From: Alteromonas sp. IB21
GTDB taxonomy: Bacteria; Pseudomonadota; Gammaproteobacteria; Enterobacterales; Alteromonadaceae
Length of the DNA: 64,000 bases
Direction of reading: 5' to 3'
Assembly (NCBI RefSeq): GCF_016405965.1
Contig: NZ_JAEFCD010000012.1
Coordinates: forward strand, 1 to 64,000
Shown: one piece after another, positions 1 to 6,736 of the stretch
Layout: each line of letters starts with the position of its first letter
Numbering within the stretch: position 1 is the first letter of the stretch
Made by a program: the position numbers and the translations under genes
Notes under the pieces: model-generated
The model's database searches: none
Told to the model about the DNA's origin: nothing
What the model saw: only the letters and a program-made list of their open reading frames with translations

Positions 1-24
1 GCGGACTTAGAAAAAGCTGCTTAA
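1..24 (+). CDS. possible 3' tail of an upstream gene
   Basis: The window opens in a short in-frame stretch that reads ADLEKAA and then a TAA stop. This could be the last residues of a gene that begins before the window. Eight codons cannot establish that, so this is only a possibility. Confidence 0.15.
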   Translation, partial: ADLEKAA

Positions 25-81
25 CTGGGTTGTGTGAATTTGCTTGACCACGTCAAAGATGTGCTTTAAGGCCTGGGTTAA

Positions 82-1113
82 ATGACGAAGAATCGAAGAA
101 CAACAATCATCAGGCTTTTTTTGCTAGTCAGTACTATTATTTCGCTGTTTTTCGTTCCTTGGGTATTGGTTAAAGCTTGGATTTTACCTTTGCCTCAAAC
201 AGTGCAAGAACAAGTTGACGAAGCTATTAGCCATGGCTTTGACGGCATGATTGTTTACGTGGATCAGGCGGGAAAACCTCCAGCTTTTTACACAGCAGGC
301 TGGAAAGATAGAGATAACAAAATACCCGCAGCCCCCGACTCTTTATTTAAAATTGCCAGTATCAGTAAGTTATACACTGCTGTGGCTATCACCAAAATGG
401 CGCGAGAACAGCGACTATCCCTAGACGATTTACTCGTTGATTATTTACCCGAACTCAAAGACAGAATTGAGCATTCAGAAAACATAACGCTAAAAATGAT
501 GGTGCAACATAAGTCAGGAATTCCTAACTTTACTGATAATGCTGCCTACTGGGAAAACGAACCGGAAAACGGAAAGCGAGCACTCGACTTTGCGCTAGAT
601 CTTCCCGCCAGTTTTGAACCGGGTAATGATTATGAGTATTCCAATACGAACTATCTTTTGCTTCGCAATATCTTGGATAAGGTTTTGGGGTATAGTCACC
701 ATGAGTACATTAAGCAAAATATTTTGCTCCCGCTTCAATTGAATAATACCTATTTTTCATTAAGCGAGGTCAATATGGACGACGTGATGAGCGGCTATTA
801 CATTGGCTTCGAGGAAGATGTTAAGGCGCGAGACTACGGTATGCTAGCAACGGCAGAGGATGTAGGAAAGTTCTTACGAGCGCTAAACAATGGCTCTATT
901 TTCAATGCAGGCGAAGCAGAACTTTACCCATATGTTTTCGAGCATGGAGGATTAGTTATTGGCTATCAGAGCCTTGCAGAATATGACAAAGATCTCGATA
1001 CCGTAGTCGTTCAATTTATCAATACTACTGACTTTAACGGTTATGAATGGAACTTGTCTGAAATCACAATAAACCGAATTTTCAAAATACTACGAAAAGC
1101 AGAAAATGAGTAG
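82..1113 (+). CDS. serine beta-lactamase-like hydrolase (class C / PBP fold)
   Basis: This 343-residue protein has the active-site pattern of the class C beta-lactamase / penicillin-binding family. The SxxK motif is S93-I-S-K96, the YxN motif is Y186-S-N188, and an HGG motif starts at H288. A hydrophobic stretch at about residues 10-32 suggests a signal anchor, so the enzyme probably works in the periplasm. Family members include esterases, D-amino-peptidases and true beta-lactamases; the substrate cannot be told from sequence. The ATG at 82 is the first start in the frame. The last 77 codons and the following 145 bp are duplicated downstream of a toxin-antitoxin pair, but this copy is complete. 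Confidence 0.85.
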   Translation: MTKNRRTTIIRLFLLVSTIISLFFVPWVLVKAWILPLPQTVQEQVDEAISHGFDGMIVYVDQAGKPPAFYTAGWKDRDNKIPAAPDSLFKIASISKLYTAVAITKMAREQRLSLDDLLVDYLPELKDRIEHSENITLKMMVQHKSGIPNFTDNAAYWENEPENGKRALDFALDLPASFEPGNDYEYSNTNYLLLRNILDKVLGYSHHEYIKQNILLPLQLNNTYFSLSEVNMDDVMSGYYIGFEEDVKARDYGMLATAEDVGKFLRALNNGSIFNAGEAELYPYVFEHGGLVIGYQSLAEYDKDLDTVVVQFINTTDFNGYEWNLSEITINRIFKILRKAENE

Positions 1114-1258
1114 AAGGTAAGCTTGATAAGGTGTCTTTGTAATTTGTGCGTGTCCAATCTATTTGCTCCATGGAACAGTAAAACAGGAGAATAGGGGAAC
1201 TGTCACTTTGCTGTGATAGTTCGGTCTGTTTTCTGAACCAACTACGCTATTATGCCTA
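883..1258 (+). repeat. direct repeat, left copy (376 bp)
   Basis: This copy covers the 3' end of the hydrolase gene plus its downstream flank. It matches 1969-2344 at a constant offset of 1086 bp with five mismatches (891, 909, 918, 930 and 1241). The stretch 931-1240 is identical. The repeats enclose the ccdAB-type module. Confidence 0.95.
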
Positions 1259-1283
1259 TGTGTTTGAGTCTGTTATTGAAAAG

Positions 1284-1601
1284 CTATATTCCAGTAATAG
1301 CAAAGTCTATTGCATCTATTAACAATTCTCGGGATTGCTCTAAAGAGCCGATGCAGTCATTAAGCACATCTTCGGGTATGGAACTAAGTTGTTGAGCTAG
1401 GAATAGGTATGTCGCGCCTTCGAATTCTATCTCCGGCGTTAGTTTTTTCATATAAAGACTGTTTCCAGCGTTATTGCTTGTCAGCGGTACAACTAACCTG
1501 GTTGCTAACTGGTCAATCACGGAGTTCTGGACATCTACAAGAAAGGGATAAGCTTTATTCGTTTTTGTGCTAGGGTTTCTGTAAACGTCAAATTGCGCCA
1601 T
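1284..1601 (-). CDS. ccdB: CcdB-type toxin
   Basis: This 105-residue protein matches the small CcdB gyrase-poisoning toxin in length and layout. It shows an N-terminal FDVYRN strand, a YPFLVDVQ segment, an RLVVPL segment, and a C-terminal Gly-Ile. Known CcdB toxins trap DNA gyrase. In F-plasmid CcdB the last three residues are Trp-Gly-Ile and matter for toxicity; here they are Thr-Gly-Ile, so potency is uncertain. The ATG overlaps the antitoxin stop as TAATG, which implies translational coupling with the antitoxin first. The pair runs opposite to almost every gene around it. Confidence 0.85.
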   Translation of the reverse strand: MAQFDVYRNPSTKTNKAYPFLVDVQNSVIDQLATRLVVPLTSNNAGNSLYMKKLTPEIEFEGATYLFLAQQLSSIPEDVLNDCIGSLEQSRELLIDAIDFAITGI

Positions 1602-1846
1602 TAAAAGTTCCTGTACTCATCACCTATACAACCGTTCTCAGCGACAAACTTGTTATACGCAGCTATGGCAGCTTTGTTTTCATTTTTCCATTTTTCTTCT
1701 TCAACACTTTTTAACTTTTCTTTGAGTGCTTGTTCTAAAGTTGCAGACAGGTTAACTTTTAAGTCTCTAGCTTTTTGCAATAAGTCGCTGTTTAAGCTTA
1801 AATTCGTCGCTTTTTTGGGGGCATGGATATCGTATAAATCTTGCAC
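1601..1846 (-). CDS. ccdA: CcdA-type antitoxin
   Basis: This is the small partner that precedes the CcdB-like toxin. I place the start at the GTG at 1846 (81 residues) because GGAG lies 7 nt upstream and the product then approaches the usual CcdA size of about 72. The longer frame reaching 1897 would begin inside the promoter. The N-terminal half (KKATNLSLNSDLLQKARDL) looks like the ribbon-helix-helix DNA-binding part. The tail EEKWKNENKAAIAAYNKFV followed by a Gly and an ENG/DE pattern resembles the toxin-binding CcdA tail. It should neutralise the toxin and repress its own promoter. Confidence 0.82.
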   Translation of the reverse strand: MQDLYDIHAPKKATNLSLNSDLLQKARDLKVNLSATLEQALKEKLKSVEEEKWKNENKAAIAAYNKFVAENGCIGDEYRNF

Positions 1847-1874
1847 GTTATCACTCCAAGTGGTTTTACACCCA

Positions 1875-1902
1875 AGTATACGCATGCAGATGCGCATTGC
1901 AA
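1875..1902 (-). promoter_or_regulatory. ccdAB promoter with operator in the spacer
   Basis: Read on the minus strand, TTGCAA (1902-1897) and TATACT (1880-1875) are separated by 16 bp, close to a sigma-70 promoter. The spacer contains a perfect inverted repeat, CGCAT-GCAG-ATGCG (1881-1894), well placed for CcdA autorepression. The antitoxin start is 28 bp further downstream. Assignment is from motif and position only. Confidence 0.6.
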
Positions 1903-1946
1903 AATATAGACAAGCAAGACAAGCATCTTTTCAATAAGGGATACAT

Positions 1947-1962
1947 TATGTGCGTGTCCTAT
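1947..1962 (+). repeat. GTGCGTGTCC motif (one of four)
   Basis: The decamer GTGCGTGTCC followed by A/T-AT occurs here and at 1146-1155, 2232-2241 and 2391-2400. Two of these sit inside the 376-bp repeats. The other two (1950-1959 and 2391-2400) share an extended context, ATACATT before and ATTT after, and lie close to the edges of the right-hand repeat. They may mark boundaries of a mobile unit, but no transposase is present. Confidence 0.5.
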
Positions 1963-1968
1963 TTTCCA

Positions 1969-2199
1969 CTAAACAACGGCTCTATTTTCAATGCTGGCGA
2001 AGCGGAACTTTACCCTTATGTTTTCGAGCATGGAGGATTAGTTATTGGCTATCAGAGCCTTGCAGAATATGACAAAGATCTCGATACCGTAGTCGTTCAA
2101 TTTATCAATACTACTGACTTTAACGGTTATGAATGGAACTTGTCTGAAATCACAATAAACCGAATTTTCAAAATACTACGAAAAGCAGAAAATGAGTAG
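1969..2199 (+). pseudogene. 3' fragment of the beta-lactamase-like gene
   Basis: These 76 codons plus stop repeat the C-terminal end of the hydrolase at 82-1113, including the HGG motif. The SxxK and YxN motifs are absent, so the product cannot be an active hydrolase. The reading frame stays open upstream to 1897, but that extension is unrelated sequence from the toxin-antitoxin side. It is a duplication scar. Confidence 0.9.
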
Positions 2200-2344
2200 A
2201 AGGTAAGCTTGATAAGGTGTCTTTGTAATTTGTGCGTGTCCAATCTATTTGCTCCATGGAACAGTAAAACAGGAGAATAGGGGAACTGTCACTTTGCTGT
2301 GATAGTTCGGTCTGTTTTCTGAACCAGCTACGCTATTATGCCTA
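1969..2344 (+). repeat. direct repeat, right copy (376 bp)
   Basis: This is the second copy of 883-1258. It includes a piece of the hydrolase gene, a downstream stem (AACTGTCAC / GTGATAGTT, one G-T pair) and the GTGCGTGTCC motif. The first four differences from the left copy all fall at third codon positions and are all silent. Confidence 0.95.
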
Positions 2345-2429
2345 CAGACTAAACAAGACAGTCTTTTTTGTTTATCGAGATATACATTTTGTGCGTGTCC
2401 AATTTCTATGCTCTTGAGGTTTTAAAAAA

Positions 2430-2789
2430 GTGAATAATCCAGACGAAGTTTTTCATCATCTCAAAGATATACTGACTCCATATTCCAATGGCATGGTCGT
2501 GGTCACTGATAATCCCGATAATTTTTATTTGAACACGCATCACGTTATGAAAAACAAGAAGCCAATGTATTTTGGCTCAGTCAAAATAAATAAGAATTAT
2601 GTCAGCTTTCATCTAATGCCCGTTTATGTATTTCCAGAATTATTAGAAAGTATATCGCCAGAGCTTCAAAAACGAATGCAAGGCAAATCATGCTTTAACT
2701 TTAAAGCAACAGATGCCAAACTCTTTGAAGAGCTCAAGGAATTGACTAGGGCAGGGTATGGAAAGTACCAAAAAGCAGGTTACTTGTAG
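2430..2789 (+). CDS. conserved hypothetical protein, possibly DUF1801/YdhG-like
   Basis: This soluble 119-residue protein has no signal peptide. The start is a GTG with GAGG 11 nt upstream; no ATG fits. It has a central KINKNYVSFHLMPVYVFPELL segment flanked by MKNKKPMYFG and by KRMQGKSCFNFK. The mix of aromatic strand and basic patch resembles the small DUF1801/YdhG-type proteins, but that is a tentative fold guess. It stands alone between the repeat region and a small membrane gene. Function unknown. Confidence 0.7.
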   Translation: MNNPDEVFHHLKDILTPYSNGMVVVTDNPDNFYLNTHHVMKNKKPMYFGSVKINKNYVSFHLMPVYVFPELLESISPELQKRMQGKSCFNFKATDAKLFEELKELTRAGYGKYQKAGYL

Positions 2790-2879
2790 TATCGGCCGGC
2801 GCTTAACGCGTGATCCAATGAGTGCCGCAACATCGCTGCCATTCAGCTTAGCGTTTGGCATTTAAAAAGGAGAGTTTAA

Positions 2880-3050
2880 ATGAAAGCTATTTATCGAATT
2901 CTTATTGCACTAGTTCTTCTAGCCGCAGCTATTGCATCTTACAGCAAAGGAATTCAGTCAGGTGTGTTTTTGTTCATCATATTGGGCCTTGTTCTTGAAG
3001 GCGCCTTTTGGTTTGGCTTATTTCCAATCAAAAGGCGAAAAGAGACTTAA
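2880..3050 (+). CDS. small two-helix membrane protein, 56 aa
   Basis: The ATG at 2880 has a good Shine-Dalgarno (AAGGAGAG) 6-7 nt upstream. The product has two hydrophobic stretches, about residues 4-20 and 27-47, separated by a short polar turn (SYSKGIQSG). It ends in a strongly basic tail (KRRKET), which suggests that the C-terminus faces the cytoplasm. No family was recognised. The ribosome site and clean membrane topology make it likely to be real. Confidence 0.65.
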   Translation: MKAIYRILIALVLLAAAIASYSKGIQSGVFLFIILGLVLEGAFWFGLFPIKRRKET

Positions 3051-3231
3051 CCTATCGGCGCTTAATATTGGCAAGGTTTAGTTTCTGTAGTAACCCAAGT
3101 TTGTATGTTGTTTTTTTCGCAACATAACATGTGATTTCAGCAGGGCGGAAACAGTTATTCCTTGCTCCTGCATTGTTAAGTTTTACTAACTGATATTTCC
3201 TTATTGTTTAGGCGTTGATAAAAGGAATTAG

Positions 3232-3594
3232 ATGAAAAATTGGGAAGATTTAACCTTCGTTCAGAAGGCTTTAATTGGCATCTGCATAGTAGCAGTCGCA
3301 GCGTTTGCTCCCGAAATTGCGTTACTTTTACAGTTTGGCGGCATTGAAGTAGCGTTCGCGTTTTTGCTTGTCGCCTTTCAACCTTTTTCGGCTTGGCTCC
3401 AGCGCACCTACGTGCAATTGAAAAACATTATGAGTATCGCAGCCATTTCTATTAGGCATAGTAATTCTGCTAAACCTAGTGTCTTCGCATTACAGGCATC
3501 ATTTTGTTGTTTGGCATTAGCATTAACAGGTTCAGGTGTATTTGCATTTAGCTTTTTCATGCCTGGTATGTTGTTAAATGGGGTAATGGTGTAA
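3232..3594 (+). CDS. hypothetical membrane protein, 120 aa
   Basis: The predicted product has two hydrophobic segments in its first half (about residues 13-33 and 36-52), a polar middle, and a third hydrophobic stretch near 85-115. The ATG has AAGGAA 6-7 nt upstream. The opening MKNWEDLTFVQKALIG is plausible for an inner-membrane protein. The second half has a Cys-Cys-rich run and looks less like a conserved domain, so the true gene may have lost its original end. No family recognised. Confidence 0.5.
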   Translation: MKNWEDLTFVQKALIGICIVAVAAFAPEIALLLQFGGIEVAFAFLLVAFQPFSAWLQRTYVQLKNIMSIAAISIRHSNSAKPSVFALQASFCCLALALTGSGVFAFSFFMPGMLLNGVMV

Positions 3595-3805
3595 ACACAA
3601 AATAAACTCAATCACTTCTTTCCGGTTATAGCCGCGCACGTGAACCTCAAAACGTGCGTTATGGAACAAGAATGCGTAACCTTTTAAAGCACCATAATAA
3701 GAAAATAACTAAGGGCACGTAGCAGCTAGCTATGTATCACTTTATTTCGCATTCGGGTCAATCATTACTAGTCTGTTTTTTAGTTGTTATAAGTTAGGAG
3801 TTTAA

Positions 3806-4186
3806 ATGGAACTTAATCAAGTAACTTTGCCAGTAAAAGATATGGATATTGCCGCTAACTTTTATCTGAAGCTCGGCTTTACTCAAATTGTCGATACTCC
3901 CCATTACGCAAGGTTTTCTTGCCCAGACGGGAACTCTACTTTTTCCTTATCACTCGAATCTGGTGAGTTTGAAAATAATTCTGTGATTTACTTCGAGCAT
4001 GAAAAGCTTGATGAACTGTGTGCTGAGTTAACGAAGAAAGGTGTTCAGTTCGAACAGCAACCGACAGAGCATCGTTACTTATGGAAAGAAGCAATACTGA
4101 AAGATCCATCTGGTAACAAAATCAAACTTTACTGGGCGGGTGAGAACCGCTTAAATCCTCCCTGGAAAGTAGAGAAGCGTATATAG
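3806..4186 (+). CDS. VOC-superfamily protein (glyoxalase/bleomycin-resistance fold)
   Basis: At 126 residues this has the size of a single VOC unit, the paired beta-alpha-beta-beta-beta fold shared by glyoxalase I, dioxygenases and bleomycin-binding proteins. It opens with LNQVTLPVKDMDIAANFYLKLGF, the typical first module. It closes with EAILKDPSGNKIKLYW, the typical last strand containing the metal-ligand glutamate region of the family. TAGGAG 7 nt before the ATG supports the start. Substrate unknown. The long spacers on both sides suggest it is transcribed on its own. Confidence 0.8.
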   Translation: MELNQVTLPVKDMDIAANFYLKLGFTQIVDTPHYARFSCPDGNSTFSLSLESGEFENNSVIYFEHEKLDELCAELTKKGVQFEQQPTEHRYLWKEAILKDPSGNKIKLYWAGENRLNPPWKVEKRI

Positions 4187-4288
4187 CATACTGCTGTATT
4201 GGCATGCGTTTTCGCAAAGAACATACACGTGAACCTAACTGATAAGTCCTCCGTGTTACTGCGCTTTTAACGAGAAGAAAAATTCAGG

Positions 4289-4732
4289 ATGAATATGCAA
4301 ATTTCATTGGAAGAAATAAACAAGAATAATTATGAGGCTGTCTGCGATTTAGAGGTGACTGAAGCCCAGGAAGATTTCGTGGCGTGCAACATGTGGTCTT
4401 TAGTTGAGTCGTTTTATAACGAAGGTCACACTTGTCGGGCTATATATCTCGGTGATGAGCCCGTAGGCTTTCTTATGTGGGTTAGAGAATCGGTTTCAAA
4501 AGTCTCTATTTGGCGTTTTATGGTCGATAAAAAGTATCAGAACCAAGGAATAGGTCGGTCAGCTTTAACGCTGGCAATAAGGTCAATAAAACAAACTCCT
4601 GGCGTTAAAGAAATCGAAATCTGCTACAACCCTAAAAATCCTGTCGCCAAGAATTTTTATTCAAGCTTCGGTTTTAATGAAGTCGGCTTGGACAAAGATG
4701 GTGAAGATATGCTTTCGCTTATTAGGCTATAG
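4289..4732 (+). CDS. GNAT acetyltransferase, spermidine/diamine acetyltransferase-like
   Basis: This 147-residue protein has the GNAT fold. The acetyl-CoA loop is seen as KKYQNQGIGRSAL at about residues 91-103, the central strand as WRFMVD, and the C-terminal EICYNPKNPVAKNFYSSFGF gives the usual Asn and Tyr near the catalytic site. The pattern is closest to polyamine acetyltransferases of the BltD/SpeG kind, which acetylate spermidine or similar amines. That subfamily call is an inference. AGGATG around the start serves as a weak ribosome site. Confidence 0.8.
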   Translation: MNMQISLEEINKNNYEAVCDLEVTEAQEDFVACNMWSLVESFYNEGHTCRAIYLGDEPVGFLMWVRESVSKVSIWRFMVDKKYQNQGIGRSALTLAIRSIKQTPGVKEIEICYNPKNPVAKNFYSSFGFNEVGLDKDGEDMLSLIRL

Positions 4733-4879
4733 TGTTTACCAGTCTAGAAATGTTCATCTAGGCCTCTCTGATACTGAGACATATACACACCATTACGTTG
4801 TTGCCGAGTGTAGCTCGTGTATCACTGAGTCTTTGCGGCATTGTGCTCCCTTGTGTTAAAAAATAAAGAATAAGGCAAT

Positions 4880-5416
4880 ATGAAATTTTCACTATTTGAT
4901 GAATCGAAATCTCAAGAGGCTATCGAGCTTTTCAGGAAAGTATTCTCTGAATCTGAGGGGCAAGCAGAAGGTCAAGTTATTGCAGATTTCGTTACCAACC
5001 TTATTGCTAATACTGCATCACAAGATTTAATAGGGTGCACTGCAGAAATAAACCAGACTGTTGTCGGAGGTATATTTTTCAGTCGTCTAACGGTGCCTAG
5101 CGGGCAGAGCGGTTTCATTTTGTCGCCGGTCGCCGTCTCATCAGATATGCAAAGGGCTGGAATAGGTCAGAAGCTAATAACTTATGGCCTAGATCATTTA
5201 AGGTCCTTAAACGTAAATTTGGCTTTTACCTATGGCGACCCAAGTTATTATGCTAAAACTGGTTTCGAGCAAATTAGTGAACATATTGTGAAAGCGCCTT
5301 GCCCATTGAGTCAGCCTATTGGTTGGCTTGCTCAATCGCTAGATGGGCAGGTAATTGAGCCTATGGCCGGTCCTACTAAATGTGTCGAAGCATTAAATGA
5401 CCCCGGTCTTTGGTAA
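4880..5416 (+). CDS. GNAT acetyltransferase, YhbS-like
   Basis: This second GNAT (178 residues) is not closely related to the one before it. It has the acetyl-CoA loop SSDMQRAGIGQKLI at about residues 92-105, followed by AFTYGDPSYYAKTGFEQ, the Tyr-rich strand typical of YhbS-type proteins. The C-terminal 40 residues form a small extra domain seen in that group. The ATG has AAGGCAAT upstream. Its acceptor is unknown. The next gene starts 8 nt after its stop, so the two may be cotranscribed. Confidence 0.8.
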   Translation: MKFSLFDESKSQEAIELFRKVFSESEGQAEGQVIADFVTNLIANTASQDLIGCTAEINQTVVGGIFFSRLTVPSGQSGFILSPVAVSSDMQRAGIGQKLITYGLDHLRSLNVNLAFTYGDPSYYAKTGFEQISEHIVKAPCPLSQPIGWLAQSLDGQVIEPMAGPTKCVEALNDPGLW

Positions 5417-5424
5417 CATTAACT

Positions 5425-5874
5425 ATGAAAAGCAAACTCTCACTTGCGCAATATGTAAAGAAACGAAATGGCGTACCATTGGGCGCGAGTGATTCCATGA
5501 AAAACATGCTTTCACGCTCTTGTGGAGCCTCTTCTTTTCCAGTTTTTTGGCAATATTGGAATCCTATCTGGGGTTACTATTTATCACGCAATGTTATGCG
5601 CCCCGTTGCGAATTTCTTGCCCATTTCTTTAGCTACTTTTATTACATTTCTAGTTAGTGGAGCTCTTCACGATATCGCCGTATCAATCATTAAGTGGAAA
5701 ACCATTTTTTTCTTTACGCCGTGGTTTGGGTTGATGGGATTAATAGTTATTTTTTCTAAATGGGCAGGGGTATCGTACGGTCAGGTTAGTTGGCCTGTTC
5801 GCGCAATAATTAATGCATCGTTTATTTTTATTTCGCTAGGTATAACGTACTTTTTGGAAACCCTGTATGTTTAA
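5425..5874 (+). CDS. membrane protein, possibly MBOAT_2-like
   Basis: I take the ATG at 5425 (149 residues); the frame could also start at a TTG at 5410, inside the preceding gene. The protein has three or four hydrophobic segments. The motif FWQYWNPIWGYYLSR followed by TFLVSGALHD resembles the short wax-synthase-like MBOAT_2 segment, where a His in a hydrophobic segment is catalytic. The protein is much shorter than ordinary MBOAT acyltransferases, so it may be a reduced or partial member. Function uncertain. Confidence 0.55.
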   Translation: MKSKLSLAQYVKKRNGVPLGASDSMKNMLSRSCGASSFPVFWQYWNPIWGYYLSRNVMRPVANFLPISLATFITFLVSGALHDIAVSIIKWKTIFFFTPWFGLMGLIVIFSKWAGVSYGQVSWPVRAIINASFIFISLGITYFLETLYV

Positions 5875-5906
5875 TAACATGCAACTAATCAGACATGGAA
5901 AGTGAT

Positions 5907-6084
5907 ATGTGGTTTAAAGACGTAGAATTAGAATCTGAAAATATAAAACACACGTCTTTGAAACGTTCGAAGCAATTGCTGTAGAGTTTAGAACAAGCTG
6001 GCATAACCAGCTTCACGTACCGCGATTGTTCGATTGGGAGCAAAGCACGACGGTGTGCTAATAAAAGAAAAGTTTGGGAAGTGA
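5907..6084 (+). pseudogene. decayed GNAT acetyltransferase (RimJ/RimL type)
   Basis: Three reading frames together recall one GNAT. The ATG at 5907 begins MWFKDVELESENIK, like the start of RimJ/RimL-type proteins. A second frame reads HVFETFEAIAVEFRTSWHNQ (to about 6010). A third reads SRTAIVRLGAKHDGVL and stops at 6082-6084. Those last two pieces are consecutive in intact family members and are joined here with one base missing near 6011. The middle of the protein (well over 100 residues in relatives) is deleted. This is a relic, not a functional gene. Confidence 0.8.
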
Positions 6085-6141
6085 AAAAATGATAAGCTTT
6101 CCTTTAGTGTTGATTAAAGGGAATTATGACGGAGCAGAACT

Positions 6142-6627
6142 GTGGCTAAAATTTTAATATTTGGTAATTCCGGTTCTGGTAAATCTACGTTGGCGAAGCG
6201 ATTGGGTGAAACACACGGTTTAGCGCATTTAGATCTCGATACGCTTGCATGGAAACCCACTAGCCCGCCTGAAAGGAAACCAATTAAAGAGTCGGCTCAG
6301 GAAATACAGGCGTTTACCGGTTCTAATAAAACTTGGGTTATTGAAGGCTGCTACACAGACTTACTGCAACTTGTCGAAGCGCAGTCGACTGAGATTATAT
6401 TTATGAATTTACCTGTAGAGTTGTGTATAGCTAATGCGAAATCAAGACCTTGGGAACCCCACAAGTACAAGACCAAACAAGCCCAAGATGATAATTTACC
6501 TATGTTGATAGATTGGATAGGGCAATATACGGAAAGAGACGATACGTTTTCTTATTCTGCGCACCAGCAATTTTATGAAAGCTACAGTGGTCACAAAAAA
6601 ATGGTTACCCAAAATGAAAAAAGCTGA
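6142..6627 (+). CDS. P-loop nucleotide kinase-like protein
   Basis: The protein opens directly with a Walker A loop, GNSGSGKSTLAKRL at about residues 8-21. It continues with HLDLDTLAWKP, the pattern of adenylate-kinase-like or FlaR-type small kinases. WVIEGCYTDLL gives a substrate-side strand, and IIFMNLPVELC forms the Walker B-like strand. Translation starts at GTG 6142 with GGAG 8 nt upstream. At 161 residues it has the length of that group. Its substrate is unknown. The acyl-transferase relic upstream is unrelated. Confidence 0.78.
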   Translation: MAKILIFGNSGSGKSTLAKRLGETHGLAHLDLDTLAWKPTSPPERKPIKESAQEIQAFTGSNKTWVIEGCYTDLLQLVEAQSTEIIFMNLPVELCIANAKSRPWEPHKYKTKQAQDDNLPMLIDWIGQYTERDDTFSYSAHQQFYESYSGHKKMVTQNEKS

Positions 6628-6736
6628 TAGTTCGGTTTAGCTAGCATTTAAGAACAAGTAACGCTTTTGCTTAAATTTCTTAATTAATAATAGCCACAAT
6701 TCTTCGCACAAAAAACCTTGCCAAAGGAAGGCCAGC

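Noticed and set aside
1897..2199. 100-residue frame as a real gene
   Set aside because: Its first 24 codons are unrelated to the rest, and the remainder is a copy of the hydrolase's C-terminus. It is a duplication scar.
4677..4859. 60-residue frame overlapping the first GNAT
   Set aside because: It starts inside the GNAT gene in another frame, has no ribosome site and no recognisable domain.
2790..4879. Spacers between small genes as integron attC sites
   Set aside because: Some spacers have a GCTTAAC or GTTAGG-type core, but the matching partner box and the folded-stem layout are missing or poor. No integrase is seen.
6089..6157. 22-codon frame before the kinase as a leader peptide
   Set aside because: It overlaps the kinase start but has no ribosome site or codon run suggesting attenuation.
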